Assembly (NCBI RefSeq): GCF_013294015.1
Contig: NZ_JABSNO010000015.1
Span: 1-64,000 of the forward strand
DNA length: 64,000 nt
Direction of reading: 5' to 3'
Origin: Frigoriflavimonas asaccharolytica
Lineage (GTDB): Bacteria > Bacteroidota > Bacteroidia > Flavobacteriales > Weeksellaceae
Both the position numbers and the translations under genes were made by a program. The notes beneath the pieces were generated by a model. That model saw only the letters and a list, made by a program, of their open reading frames with translations. It was not told where the DNA came from and did no database searches. Within the stretch, counting starts at the first letter, position 1. Every line of letters starts with the position of its first letter. Below, in pieces: positions 1-8,379 of this stretch.

Positions 1-72
1 CTCGCTATTTTCGGCAATAAAGGACCGCCAGAAAGATACCTTGGCGTATTTTCTACAATGTCTGCAAAATAA
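1..72 (+). CDS. C-terminal end of an unidentified protein (partial)
   Basis: The first 72 bases read without interruption on the plus strand in frame 1 and end in TAA at 70-72, giving a 23-residue tail that includes PPERYLGVF. This is probably the end of a gene whose body lies before the window. It is too short to assign to a family. The stop is followed by AT-rich sequence, as expected for a gene end, but a chance open stretch of this length is also possible. Confidence 0.4.
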   Translation, partial: LAIFGNKGPPERYLGVFSTMSAK

Positions 73-148
73 TTTTGTGGGTAAGGGATTTTATGATTAA
101 AAAATAAGAAAAAGCTTGTGATAGCTTCAAAAAATCTCACGTCAGAAC

Positions 149-180
149 CAAAAAAAAGCAGTTCTTCTAAAAAACTGCTT
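149..180 (-). terminator. Rho-independent terminator, minus strand
   Basis: A perfect 8-bp stem (AAGCAGTT at 156-163, AACTGCTT at 173-180) has a run of A on its left, which becomes a U tract after the stem on the minus-strand transcript. It lies about 140 bases after the stop of the lipoprotein gene at 323-775 and probably ends that transcript. Confidence 0.6.
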
Positions 181-250
181 CGTATATCTAAATTCTAAAA
201 ACGATAACTCCATAAGGTTACCAAGTGGGGAGCAAAAGCTACCGAAGGTT

Positions 251-296
251 CCGTTCAACGGGCTTTCATTTCTTGTCTTTCAGACAAAACGAAAGC
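251..296. repeat. Two adjacent hairpins in the 73-322 intergenic region
   Basis: CCGTTCAACGG (251-261) is a palindrome around one base. It is followed directly by a longer imperfect hairpin from GCTTTC (262-267) to GAAAGC (291-296), with inner arms TTGTCT and AGACAA. Neither has a U tract, so they do not look like ordinary terminators. Function unknown. The rest of 73-322 apart from the terminator shows no gene. Confidence 0.45.
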
Positions 297-322
297 TTAG
301 TTATTATCTACAGAAATTTTTA

Positions 323-775
323 TTATTTTTGATAGTAATCTATATAGATGTCAGGTGTTCCATCACCGTTATCGTCATAATGATAATCTGCGGTCAACTC
401 TAAAGTAGAATTTGTTAGTTTAGTTATGTCGCCTTCCAATTTATTATTGACTGTCAGTTTTTTTGTTGTAGAATCAAAAGTATAGTTTTTAATAACTATT
501 GGACGAGCTACACAAACATTACTTGAATTTGTGTAAAATTCGCTAATTATTAATTTTCCATCACTTTTAAATTCTGATGTTGCATTTTTTTCACATGGAT
601 CATCATTTGGATAAGTACCAAGAACAGAATTATCTTTTCCGCTATAGATAACACTTTTAGTTTGCTGCCAAACGCCAATTAGGTTTTCGCTTTTTGTTAA
701 GTTTTCATTATCATTTGCGTTTCGACAAGAAGATATTAATAATAGTAAAGAGCAAATGATTAAAGTTTTTTTCAT
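323..775 (-). CDS. Small lipoprotein, lipocalin-like beta-rich domain
   Basis: A protein of about 150 residues. The start at 775 is chosen because MKKTLIICSLLLLISSC is a classic lipoprotein signal with the lipobox Cys near residue 17; the open frame extends upstream to 853, but that stretch is not signal-like and runs through a palindromic control region. After the Cys comes a short Asn-rich linker, then a domain beginning LIGVWQQTKSV with alternating beta-strand patterns, which resembles the lipocalin-like lipoproteins common in Bacteroidota. Near the C-terminus DDNGDGTPDIYID looks like a calcium-binding Asp-rich loop. Likely anchored in the outer or inner membrane facing the periplasm. No ligand can be inferred. 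It is a single gene with its own promoter, operator-like sites and terminator. Confidence 0.75.
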   Translation of the reverse strand: MKKTLIICSLLLLISSCRNANDNENLTKSENLIGVWQQTKSVIYSGKDNSVLGTYPNDDPCEKNATSEFKSDGKLIISEFYTNSSNVCVARPIVIKNYTFDSTTKKLTVNNKLEGDITKLTNSTLELTADYHYDDNGDGTPDIYIDYYQK

Positions 776-828
776 AGTTTCTAATTTATAAATAATTTTA
801 GTGATTTTTGTAGATAACTTGTATATAT

Positions 829-889
829 GTATCATAAAATGATACATATCCACTCAAATTTGTAGAGATATGTATCATAGAAGTGATAC
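829..889 (-). promoter_or_regulatory. Two tandem GTATCA/TGATAC palindromes (candidate operators)
   Basis: Site 1: GTATCA at 829-834 and TGATAC at 840-845, extended to perfect 11-bp arms (825-835 and 839-849) around a 3-base spacer. Site 2: GTATCA at 872-877 and TGATAC at 884-889. The centres are about 43 bp apart, near four helical turns. Both lie between the predicted promoter (902-935) and the start of the lipoprotein gene at 775. This is the layout of a repressor operator pair, or of hairpins in the 5' untranslated RNA. The binding protein is unknown. Confidence 0.55.
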
Positions 890-901
890 TTTATTTAATA
901 T

Positions 902-935
902 CAAATATAGTAATAATATCTTATAAATCATCAAA
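902..935 (-). promoter_or_regulatory. Predicted Bacteroidota-type promoter for the lipoprotein gene
   Basis: Read on the minus strand, TATATTTG (902-909) matches the -7 consensus TAnnTTTG, and TTTG (932-935) matches the -33 element with a 22-base spacer. Transcription would start near 897, giving a leader of about 120 bases that contains both GTATCA palindromes. Confidence 0.4.
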
Positions 936-1000
936 AGGGCTTTTTATTTGTTGCAAACTTTTTCAAATTTAAAAACCCTAAAACCAAAGCGAAAACCTGC

Positions 1001-1068
1001 GTGAGGTAGTAGGTGGAACTCTTTTTCTGAAACAAAGTGGAAGAAAAAAGTGGGAACCGGATACCGAC
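1001..1068. repeat. Diverged copy of a dispersed intergenic element
   Basis: The order of parts matches the element at 4888-4976: a GGTGGAACTC flank, a T-rich arm and A-rich arm forming a core inverted repeat (CTTTTTCT against AGAAAAAAG), then GTGGGAACCGGA. Similarity is partial, so membership of the family is an inference. To its right, 1068-1118 holds another inverted repeat (CTTTTC plus T-run against A-run plus GAAAAG). The rest of the 776-1161 region has no gene that I can support. Confidence 0.4.
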
Positions 1069-1122
1069 TTTTCTTTTTTTTTACAACCGCACAATTGTTT
1101 AAAAAAAAGAAAAGGCACGCCC

Positions 1123-1154
1123 AAAAAAAAAACCACTCTCTTTCGAAAGTGGTT
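1123..1154 (-). terminator. Rho-independent terminator of the efflux operon
   Basis: Stem AACCACT (1131-1137) with AGTGGTT (1148-1154). On the minus strand the stem is followed by a run of eight or more T (1123-1130). It lies 8 bases after the stop of the RND permease gene and ends the tetR-tolC-MFP-RND transcript. Confidence 0.85.
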
Positions 1155-1161
1155 TCATTAT

Positions 1162-4100
1162 TTATAGCTCGTTTCCGGTTTCTAGATTTTCAAACTCATC
1201 TGGATAGAGTTCTTTCATTCTTTGCAATTGTGCTGCGCTATCTTCTGCATCGTGAGAATGCTTTGCTAGATATTTTGTGCGACGGGCAATTTTTCTTTTA
1301 GATATCATGTAGAACATGACTGGAACTATTATTAAAGTAAGGAATGTGGCGAAACTTAATCCGAAGATAATCGTCCAAGCTAATGGTCCCCAAAATGCTA
1401 CATTGTCGCCTCCTAAAGAGAAATGTGGATTTAAGGTGGTGAGGAAAGACGCGATATCAAAATTTAAGCCTATTGCTAATGGTATTAATCCTAAAATAGC
1501 GGTGGTTGCCGTTAATAATACCGGACGCAAACGTTCTTTTCCAGATTCTATGATGATTTCTTTTACTTCTTCCAAGGTCAAATCGTCGTGTGTTTCTACA
1601 CCTTCTTCGATTATTTTTTCATCTAATTTGAGCACGAAGAAATCCATCAATACGATTCCGTTTTTTACTACAACTCCGGCGAGGGAAATAATTCCCATCA
1701 TCGTCATCAAGATTACAAAATCCATCCCGAAGATTGCCAAACCAAGGAAAACACCTGCAAAACTTAATAATATGGTAACCATTATTATCAATGTTTTGGA
1801 TATGGAATTAAACTGATACACGATGATTGCCGTTACTGCTGAAAGTGCTAGAAACAAAGCGAACAGTAGGAAATTTAAATTTTTTCCTTGCTCTTCTTGC
1901 TCTCCACCGAAAGTATAAGAAATTCCTTCTGGTGTTTTATAATTTGCGAGTGAAGTTTTAATTTTTGCTACTACTTCATTAGAATTGGCATCTCCGGTGA
2001 TTCCAGAATATACCATGATGGTTCTTGTATTATTTTTACGTTTAATTTTATTAAAGGTATTTTCGTCTTTTATGGTTGTAAATGTGGACATTGGAACTTG
2101 CACTGGGCCATCTTTTCCTTGCAAAGTAATTGGCTGATTGAAGAGCAAACTTCTATTTTGGCGTTGATCTTCTTTTAATCTGATAGCGATATCATAATCA
2201 TCATTCACATCTTTGAAGGTAGAAATTTCTTGTCCGAAAAGTGCACGTCTTAAAGTAATTCCTGTGTAGGCCGTAGAAACACCTAGATTTCCGGCGGTTT
2301 CTCGGTTGATATCCATGATTAATTCTGGACTTTCTTTATTGATGTCTGCTTGTAATTTCTCGATTCCAGAAATTCCTTGCCCATTGATAAATTTGATCAT
2401 TTTGCCAGATTCTGCGAGCAAAGCATCATAATCATCTCCTTTCAACTCGATAGAAACAGGGTAACCAACTGGTGGTCCGTTTGCATCTTTTTCTACAGTA
2501 TACGTCAAACCTGGAACATCTGGAACTGCCTTGCGGATTTCTTCCATCACGTCTGAAGTATTTACGCCACGTCTTTTTGCAAATTCTACATAAGTAACTG
2601 TAATTTTTGATTTAAAAGGCGTTTCTGCTTGCGAACCAGCATCTACTTGCGGATTGATAGCACCTTTTCCTACTTGCGTAACGAAGGATTCTACCAACCA
2701 GTTTTTACCTTTTTCGTCATATTTTTTTAAGGCATTAATGACTTTTTGTTCCACAATTTTAGTTCCCTCATTGGTTTTAGAAATATCTGTTCCTTGTGGA
2801 TATTCCATATAAATGAAGGTTTGTTTTGGCATATTTTCTGGGAAAAAGAGCACTTTTGAACGTCCGATTCCCATCATTGCGCCATACAAAACGAAGGAAA
2901 ATACCAAGACTCCAAAAACACCTAGAAACCAATAGCGAGGTTTTTTGCCCACCAAAAGATTACGCAAAAATTTCTGATATTTCTTTGCTAAATTTGGGAA
3001 AAAAGTATGCTGAAAATGTTCAATTTTATCGTGCATCCATAGTTTGTATAGCCAAATTGCACCAATTGCGATTACAGAAAAAGTGGTGATTCCTAAAAAG
3101 AATGGAACTCCAAAAACAATTCTCAATATTCCAAAAACTACAGCCAAAGCTCCAAAAATAATGGTGTACTTCTGCGCTCCGCTTTTAGACAAATTTTTAT
3201 TTTCCAAAGACATAGAGCTGCTCGTCATTGCGGCATTGATAACCAATGCGACAAAAAGTGAAGCCAATAAGGTAACCGAAATCGTGATCGGGAAATATTT
3301 CATGAATTCTCCCATTATTCCGGGCCATAATAGCATTGGTAAAAATGCGAAAACGGTGGTTAAAGTAGAAGAAATTACGGGAACGGCAATTTCTCCAATT
3401 CCATATTTTGAGGCTAATAATCTCGGTAAACCTTTTTCCATATTGGCGTACACGTTGTCTACCACCACAATACCATCATCTACCAACATCCCGAGTCCCA
3501 TTACCATTGCAAAAAGTACCATCGTATTCAAAGTAACGCCGGCATTTTGCAAAACTGCAAAGGCAATCATCATGGATAATGGAATTGCTGTACCTACAAA
3601 CAAGGCGTTTTTTAAGCCCATTGAAAAGGATAATACAAACATTACCAATAAAATACCAATCAAAATATGATTTGCCAATTCGTTTACTTGGTGCGTCACA
3701 TCATCAGATTGATCTGAAGTAAGACTTACATTTAAATCTTGTGGAAGATAGGTTTTCTGTGCATTTTCGATTTTAATTTTCGCTTGGTCTATGGCTTCAA
3801 TCATGTTTGTACCAGAGCGTTTTTTCAAATCAATCATTACTACATCAGTCCCAAATTCCCTTGCAAAAGTGGTTTTTTCTTTTTCTTTAAATTCTACCGT
3901 TGCAATATTTTGAAGTTTCACGCCAGGTTTTACGATAAAATTATTTAAATCTGTTGGCGAAGTGATCTGACCTTTTATTCTTACATTGGTCCTGTTTCCA
4001 TCGGTTACTAAATTACCACCAGAAATGGTTATATTTTCATTTTTGATGGCGTTTATTACTTGATCAAAACTAACACCGGCAGCATTCATTTTGAATAAAT

Positions 4101-4710
4101 CTAGGGCAACTTCTACTTCATTATCGTCTGCACCAACGATGGTTGCTTCTTTTATTTGTGGAATATCTTCTAAATCGTCTTTCAAATCTTCGGCAAATTG
4201 CTTCATGGTGAAAGATTGATAATTTCCTTTCAAATTGATATTTAGAATAGGAACTTCTTCGGAAATATTTAAATCAAAAACGCTAGGATCTACCTTTGAT
4301 CCGGAATCTGTAGTGGGCCAATCTTGGTCTCCTTTTGCTTCGTCTACTTTATCTTTGATTCGGACTTTGGATTCTTCTACCGTTAAATTTGCATCAAACT
4401 CTACAATAATTAAAGAATAATCTTGAAAAGTATTGGATGTAACCTTTTGAACTCCAGAAACATTTTTAAATTTTGTTTCTAGCTCTTTGGTGATTAATTT
4501 TTCTATGTCTTCTGCCGAGTTTCCTGGGAAAACTGAAGAGATATAAATATTATTTTGCACAACCTCTGGGAAACTTTCTCTTGGCATTGCATTGTAAGAA
4601 AATGCACCTAAAAGTAGGATGATTGCAGTAAGAAAGAAAACTGTAGTTCTGTTTTCTGCTGCCCAACTGGAAAGCCAAAATTCTTTTTGATGGTGTTTAT
4701 TTTCGCTCAT
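1162..4710 (-). CDS. RND-family efflux permease (AcrB/MexB-like), inner membrane
   Basis: A 1182-residue proton-driven inner-membrane pump of the HAE/AcrB type that moves drugs or other amphiphiles out through a tripartite channel. TM1 is near residues 22-40, followed by a periplasmic porter region. The motif GLGMLVDDGIVVVDN (about 405-419) carries the paired Asp of the proton relay in TM4, and GVVVKNGIVLMDF in the C-terminal half carries the matching Lys. The protein is longer than typical AcrB (about 1050) because an extra hydrophobic stretch (about 515-557) precedes TM7. The C-terminal tail is charged. It is the last gene of the operon, after the adaptor gene, but separated from it by 329 bases with repeat elements. 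The substrate cannot be predicted; the lack of a CusA-type metal pathway makes drug export more likely than metal export. Confidence 0.93.
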   Translation of the reverse strand: MSENKHHQKEFWLSSWAAENRTTVFFLTAIILLLGAFSYNAMPRESFPEVVQNNIYISSVFPGNSAEDIEKLITKELETKFKNVSGVQKVTSNTFQDYSLIIVEFDANLTVEESKVRIKDKVDEAKGDQDWPTTDSGSKVDPSVFDLNISEEVPILNINLKGNYQSFTMKQFAEDLKDDLEDIPQIKEATIVGADDNEVEVALDLFKMNAAGVSFDQVINAIKNENITISGGNLVTDGNRTNVRIKGQITSPTDLNNFIVKPGVKLQNIATVEFKEKEKTTFAREFGTDVVMIDLKKRSGTNMIEAIDQAKIKIENAQKTYLPQDLNVSLTSDQSDDVTHQVNELANHILIGILLVMFVLSFSMGLKNALFVGTAIPLSMMIAFAVLQNAGVTLNTMVLFAMVMGLGMLVDDGIVVVDNVYANMEKGLPRLLASKYGIGEIAVPVISSTLTTVFAFLPMLLWPGIMGEFMKYFPITISVTLLASLFVALVINAAMTSSSMSLENKNLSKSGAQKYTIIFGALAVVFGILRIVFGVPFFLGITTFSVIAIGAIWLYKLWMHDKIEHFQHTFFPNLAKKYQKFLRNLLVGKKPRYWFLGVFGVLVFSFVLYGAMMGIGRSKVLFFPENMPKQTFIYMEYPQGTDISKTNEGTKIVEQKVINALKKYDEKGKNWLVESFVTQVGKGAINPQVDAGSQAETPFKSKITVTYVEFAKRRGVNTSDVMEEIRKAVPDVPGLTYTVEKDANGPPVGYPVSIELKGDDYDALLAESGKMIKFINGQGISGIEKLQADINKESPELIMDINRETAGNLGVSTAYTGITLRRALFGQEISTFKDVNDDYDIAIRLKEDQRQNRSLLFNQPITLQGKDGPVQVPMSTFTTIKDENTFNKIKRKNNTRTIMVYSGITGDANSNEVVAKIKTSLANYKTPEGISYTFGGEQEEQGKNLNFLLFALFLALSAVTAIIVYQFNSISKTLIIMVTILLSFAGVFLGLAIFGMDFVILMTMMGIISLAGVVVKNGIVLMDFFVLKLDEKIIEEGVETHDDLTLEEVKEIIIESGKERLRPVLLTATTAILGLIPLAIGLNFDIASFLTTLNPHFSLGGDNVAFWGPLAWTIIFGLSFATFLTLIIVPVMFYMISKRKIARRTKYLAKHSHDAEDSAAQLQRMKELYPDEFENLETGNEL

Positions 4711-5039
4711 AATTCTTTTATATTTATGAATTTCTAAGGTTTTTGAACGCGAAGTTCACAGAGATTTTTTTACCGATCTCTTATTAATAATTTCGCTGCT
4801 GCATTTGACTTCGTCTAATCTTCGATTTCATCTTGCAAAGTGCGTTTTTATCTTGAAAAATGCGACACTTTTTATATCTTGTAAAATTTGCAGCCCGACT
4901 TGAGTGAAGCTCTTTTTATATTTTTTGAATAAAAAAATATAAAAAAGCGGGAACGGAAGGCGGAAATGTCTGCCCAAAAAATTTCAAGATTGACATTCGA
5001 CAAGGTCAAAATGCTGCCCAAAAACTTAGTTTTTCTATC
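4711..5039. other. 329-base gap inside the efflux operon
   Basis: No gene seen. From left to right it holds two small hairpins (TGAAC 4744-4748 with GTTCA 4754-4758; AGAGAT 4760-4765 with ATCTCT 4776-4781), a 28-base stretch at 4804-4831 that recurs with three changes at 47006-47033, and a copy of the dispersed palindromic element (4888-4976). I see no clear promoter for the downstream RND gene. Confidence 0.6.
4888..4976. repeat. Dispersed element with variable palindromic core, copy 1
   Basis: It starts GCAGCCCGACTTGAGTG and ends GGGAACGGAAGGCGG then CTGCCCA. The reverse complement matches copies at 30388-30475 and 55632-55707. The core here is an AT-only inverted repeat (CTTTTTATATTTTTT against AAAAAAATATAAAAAAG), different from the cores of the other copies. 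It lies between the MFP and RND genes. Confidence 0.7.
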
Positions 5040-6290
5040 TTAATTAGAAATTTTTACTTTCTGTCCGTCTGTTAAATTTTTACTTCCATCTGTAATCACC
5101 ATGTCACCGGTTTTCAGGCCTGTGGTAATTTCTACGGCGTTTTGAGATTGCTCTCCCAATTGCACATACACTCTTTTTGCAATGCCATCTTCGCCATTGA
5201 TATTGTTTGCAATAACCACGTAGGATTTTTTCTCACCATCTTCGTACACATATTGTGCGGGAACTTGCAAAGAATTTGGGTTGATGTAATCTTGAATCTG
5301 AACTTGCGCCAATAGATTTGGTTTCACGCCAGTTTGACCAGAAACGGGAATTTCTATTTTGAATGTTCGGTTGTCTGGATTGATGAAATTACCCACCAAT
5401 TTGATGCTGGAAGAGATGGTTTTGTTTAAAGTTGGGATAAAAACCTTCACTGGTGTACCAACTTTCACTTTTGCTAAATAATTTTCTGGCACATCTGCTT
5501 GTATTTTCATTTGTCCGAGAGAGATTAATTTTACGATATTGGTTCCCGGCGAAACTACTTGTCCGTTTTGAGTAACAACTTGATCTACTACTCCACTGAA
5601 CGGTGCGGTAATGGCTGTTCTAGCTAAACTTGTTTTTACTGCATCTGCGGCTTTTTGAGTTGCAGAAACTTGACTTTGTGCAGCTGCAACTTGCTTTTGT
5701 GCAGATTCGTAGTTTGTTTTTGCTTGCAAATATTGAAATTCTGATCCTATTTTTTGTTTCCAAAGAGCAGATTGCTTTTCAAAAGTGATTTTTGCCAAAT
5801 TTGCAGAAGATTTTACTTGTTGCAATTGCGCTTGTACGGTGGTTACTTGTATTTTTGCCTGTTGATATTGATCATTTAAACCGCCATCTGAAACGCGACC
5901 AATTACTTGTCCACGGCTAACATTTTGACCTTCTTTTACGAATAATGTGAGCATACCAGAAAATTGGGGTTGCACCATTACATCTTGATCTGTAGTCACA
6001 TTCCCTTGAATATCTACGGAATGTACAAAATTGGAAGATTCCATTTTCACGACAGAAACTACACCACTTGCTAATGGGGAAACTCCAAGAGCTTTCAAAT
6101 TTTTGTCGATTTGCGCCATCACATTATTGATGGAATCCATCTTAAATTTCTGGCGTTCTTTGTAAGCTTGAATTCCTTTTATATCTTTTGCAGCAATTAG
6201 ATCTGCTAATTTTTGATCTACTTTATCGCCATCTTTTTTGCAAGAAGCAAGCGTGACTAGAAGTAATAAGGGTAATATAATTTTTTTCAT
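5040..6290 (-). CDS. RND efflux periplasmic adaptor (membrane fusion protein), lipoprotein
   Basis: A 416-residue HlyD/AcrA-type adaptor that links the RND pump to the TolC-like channel. MKKIILPLLLLVTLASC is a lipoprotein signal with the acylated Cys at residue 17. Then follow a helical stretch, a lipoyl-like half with VQPQFSGMLTLFVKEGQNV, a long Gln/Ala-rich coiled-coil hairpin (about 135-215), the second lipoyl half with TAITAPFSGVVDQVV, a beta-barrel domain and the membrane-proximal domain near the C-terminus (VITDGSKNLTDGQKVKI). This order is standard for the family. Its start is 20 bases after the tolC stop, so the two are co-transcribed. Confidence 0.93.
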   Translation of the reverse strand: MKKIILPLLLLVTLASCKKDGDKVDQKLADLIAAKDIKGIQAYKERQKFKMDSINNVMAQIDKNLKALGVSPLASGVVSVVKMESSNFVHSVDIQGNVTTDQDVMVQPQFSGMLTLFVKEGQNVSRGQVIGRVSDGGLNDQYQQAKIQVTTVQAQLQQVKSSANLAKITFEKQSALWKQKIGSEFQYLQAKTNYESAQKQVAAAQSQVSATQKAADAVKTSLARTAITAPFSGVVDQVVTQNGQVVSPGTNIVKLISLGQMKIQADVPENYLAKVKVGTPVKVFIPTLNKTISSSIKLVGNFINPDNRTFKIEIPVSGQTGVKPNLLAQVQIQDYINPNSLQVPAQYVYEDGEKKSYVVIANNINGEDGIAKRVYVQLGEQSQNAVEITTGLKTGDMVITDGSKNLTDGQKVKISN

Positions 6291-6310
6291 AATGAAATTT
6301 TCTATGGTTA

Positions 6311-7642
6311 CTAAAGTGTTCCGAGTGCTTTATCTAGTTTAGTTTTGGATTGAATTAAATTTAAAGCAGCTTCGTAATATTGATTTTGAGATTGATACAA
6401 TTGCGTTTCTGCTTGTTGCAATTCTAAACTTGTACCCAAACCTTCTTGAAATTTGATTTGTTGTTTTTTGAAAATGCTTGAAGATAATGCTACTAATTCT
6501 TGCGCATTTTTGTAAGAAGTGTAAGCATTTTCATAATCTACAGAAGCGGAAAAGGCAGTATTTTTAATTTCTCTTTCTTTTTCAGAAACATCTATTTCTG
6601 CTTTTTTTACATCTAATTTCGCTTGCTCTGTTTGCCATTTTCTTTGAAATCCGCTGAATATTGGAACGTCTAATTGTACTGCAACCACAGAGGTATTGAA
6701 GTATTGTTGTGCACTATTCAAAAAATTGAATTTATCTCCGTATCCATTGTATGTGGAAGAAACTGCTGCTCCTAATGTTGGTAAAAATTTAGAACGTTGT
6801 AACTTTAGTTGTAGTTCTTTAATTTTAAGAGAATTTTGACTTAATTTTACGTCTATATGATTAGAAACATCTGGATTTTCATTTAGCGAAACCAACGTTT
6901 CATTTTTTGTGATGATATCTTGCAAATCTGAAGTCAAAACTAAATTTTGCTCTAGGGGAAAACCTAAGAGATATTTTAAAGTCATGATCAATTTTTCTCG
7001 TGTTCTAAGGAAATTTTGCTGATTGGTGATGATGCTTTTATAACTAAATTGCTGTTGTTCTACATTTTGCAATTCTATTAAACCTACTTTATACGTTTGC
7101 TCTGTTTCATAAAGAGATTTTGCGGCTACCTTTCTATTTTCTTCTAATGTTTTTAGATTTTCATCAGTAACCAAAACACCTGTGTAAGCCAAAAGGATTG
7201 CTTCTTTTATAGTAATCTCTGTTTTTTCTTCTGCTAATTGTGCTGTTTCCTTAAAGGCTTTTGCAGATTGCAACCCAACTAAATAGGAACCATTAAAAAG
7301 AAGTTGCTGCAAAGTAACTCCGCCAGAAAGCGATTGCTTTTGCCCAAATTGAACAGGTGTGAAAGTACCAGCTTCGCCACCTGTAAATTCTGCAGGGAGT
7401 AATTGTACTGGAATATTCAAGAAATAATTGTATTGTCCTTGCGCAGAAATCTGCGGAAGACCAATACCGATAGTTTCTTTCACTTTTTGATCTGCAATTG
7501 TTCTATCAATTCTAGCCTTCTTCACATTTGCATTGTTATCAAAAGCGTATTGCCACGCCTCATCTATAGAAAGAGCTTGCTGTGCATTTGTGTGAGCAAA
7601 AAACGCGAGTGCAGCTAAACTAAAAATCCACTTCTTTATCAT
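6311..7642 (-). CDS. TolC-family outer-membrane efflux channel
   Basis: A 443-residue outer-membrane factor. The signal peptide ends around AFFAHTNAQ. The mature part shows two homologous halves, each with long heptad-patterned helices of the periplasmic tunnel (for example KTLEENRKVAAKSLYETEQT, and near the C-terminus FQEGLGTSLELQQAETQLYQ, the usual family signature) and short beta-strand regions for the barrel. It forms the exit duct for the RND pump encoded downstream. It begins one base after the tetR stop, indicating a tightly coupled operon. Confidence 0.93.
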   Translation of the reverse strand: MIKKWIFSLAALAFFAHTNAQQALSIDEAWQYAFDNNANVKKARIDRTIADQKVKETIGIGLPQISAQGQYNYFLNIPVQLLPAEFTGGEAGTFTPVQFGQKQSLSGGVTLQQLLFNGSYLVGLQSAKAFKETAQLAEEKTEITIKEAILLAYTGVLVTDENLKTLEENRKVAAKSLYETEQTYKVGLIELQNVEQQQFSYKSIITNQQNFLRTREKLIMTLKYLLGFPLEQNLVLTSDLQDIITKNETLVSLNENPDVSNHIDVKLSQNSLKIKELQLKLQRSKFLPTLGAAVSSTYNGYGDKFNFLNSAQQYFNTSVVAVQLDVPIFSGFQRKWQTEQAKLDVKKAEIDVSEKEREIKNTAFSASVDYENAYTSYKNAQELVALSSSIFKKQQIKFQEGLGTSLELQQAETQLYQSQNQYYEAALNLIQSKTKLDKALGTL

Positions 7643-7643
7643 A

Positions 7644-8246
7644 TTAATTATAGTTTTTTAAAATTTCTGTCCCTTTTTCTGTTGCAATACTATTTAAAAA
7701 GAATTTCATAATTTCATTTTTTTCTTCTTCTCTTTGTTTGTCTGAATTTTCTCCTTCAAACAATATCGAACTTTCTACAGAAATAAATAAATGCAACAAT
7801 AATTTGCTGTAAAAAGCGGCATCAAAATCTTTTCTATATAAATTCAATTTTCTTCCTTTTTCAATATTTCCAACAATGATGGTTGAAATTTTTTTATCCA
7901 TTTCTACCAAATGATTTTCAAATAAATTTGGGTAATATTTCTGCAATTGACGGATAAAAAGAGTTCTATTACTTTTGGAAAACTCTTGCATATTTTGTTC
8001 TCTACAAAACATATTTGCAATGGGATTCACATCTTCAATTTGATCTATTTGCAGATTTTTAACCATCTCATCTAGTATAAATTGCAGCACTTCTGCGATC
8101 AATTCTTCTTTTTTGGTATATTGCTGATAGAGCGTTTTCTTGGACATAGAAAATTCTTTGGCAATATCATCCATCGTCAAAGATTTTGCACCTTGCTCGT
8201 AGAATAGTTCTGAAACTTTCTGTAAAAATTGGTTTTTATCGGTCAT
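7644..8246 (-). CDS. TetR-family transcriptional regulator of the efflux operon
   Basis: A 200-residue protein with an N-terminal TetR helix-turn-helix (about 8-50, LFYEQGAKSLTMDDIAKEF then SMSKKTLYQQYTKKEELI) and a helical ligand-binding and dimerisation domain of no detectable specificity. It is the first gene of a four-gene efflux operon, the usual place for a drug-responsive autorepressor. A 23-bp operator-like palindrome overlaps its predicted promoter just upstream. The ATG at 8246 is preceded by a -7 box only 8 bases away, so the 5' leader is very short. The inducer is unknown. Confidence 0.9.
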   Translation of the reverse strand: MTDKNQFLQKVSELFYEQGAKSLTMDDIAKEFSMSKKTLYQQYTKKEELIAEVLQFILDEMVKNLQIDQIEDVNPIANMFCREQNMQEFSKSNRTLFIRQLQKYYPNLFENHLVEMDKKISTIIVGNIEKGRKLNLYRKDFDAAFYSKLLLHLFISVESSILFEGENSDKQREEEKNEIMKFFLNSIATEKGTEILKNYN

Positions 8247-8254
8247 TGGTTTTG

Positions 8255-8292
8255 CAAAGATAAAAAAGAAAACTTAAAAACAAAATAAGTTT
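8255..8292 (-). promoter_or_regulatory. Promoter and TetR-operator candidate for the efflux operon
   Basis: On the minus strand TATCTTTG (8255-8262) is a good -7 box and TTTG (8281-8284) a -33 box with an 18-base spacer. The inverted repeat AAACTTA (8270-8276) and TAAGTTT (8286-8292) has a 9-base spacer centred on the -33 element, so a bound TetR dimer would block the promoter. Both elements are read directly; the regulatory role is inferred. Confidence 0.6.
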
Positions 8293-8319
8293 CCTGGTTT
8301 CCAATATGATATTTTGCAT

Positions 8320-8347
8320 AAAAAAAAGAGCGACATTTCTGTCGCTC
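8320..8347 (-). terminator. Terminator of the first T9SS adhesin gene
   Basis: Perfect stem GAGCGACA (8328-8335) with TGTCGCTC (8340-8347) and loop TTTC. An A run on the left becomes a U tract on the minus strand. Near-identical hairpins follow the two other adhesin genes (11236-11262 and 15802-15827). Confidence 0.9.
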
Positions 8348-8379
8348 TCATTATATAAAAGATATTTTACTTAAAAAGT

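Noticed and set aside
1050-1301. Plus-strand frame over the operon terminator
   Set aside because: It lies across a hairpin terminator and the 3' end of the RND gene; the translated sequence has no protein-like pattern.
3044-3670. Plus-strand open frame of about 208 codons inside the RND gene
   Set aside because: It is the reverse-strand shadow of a conserved membrane region; the minus-strand frame has all family motifs.
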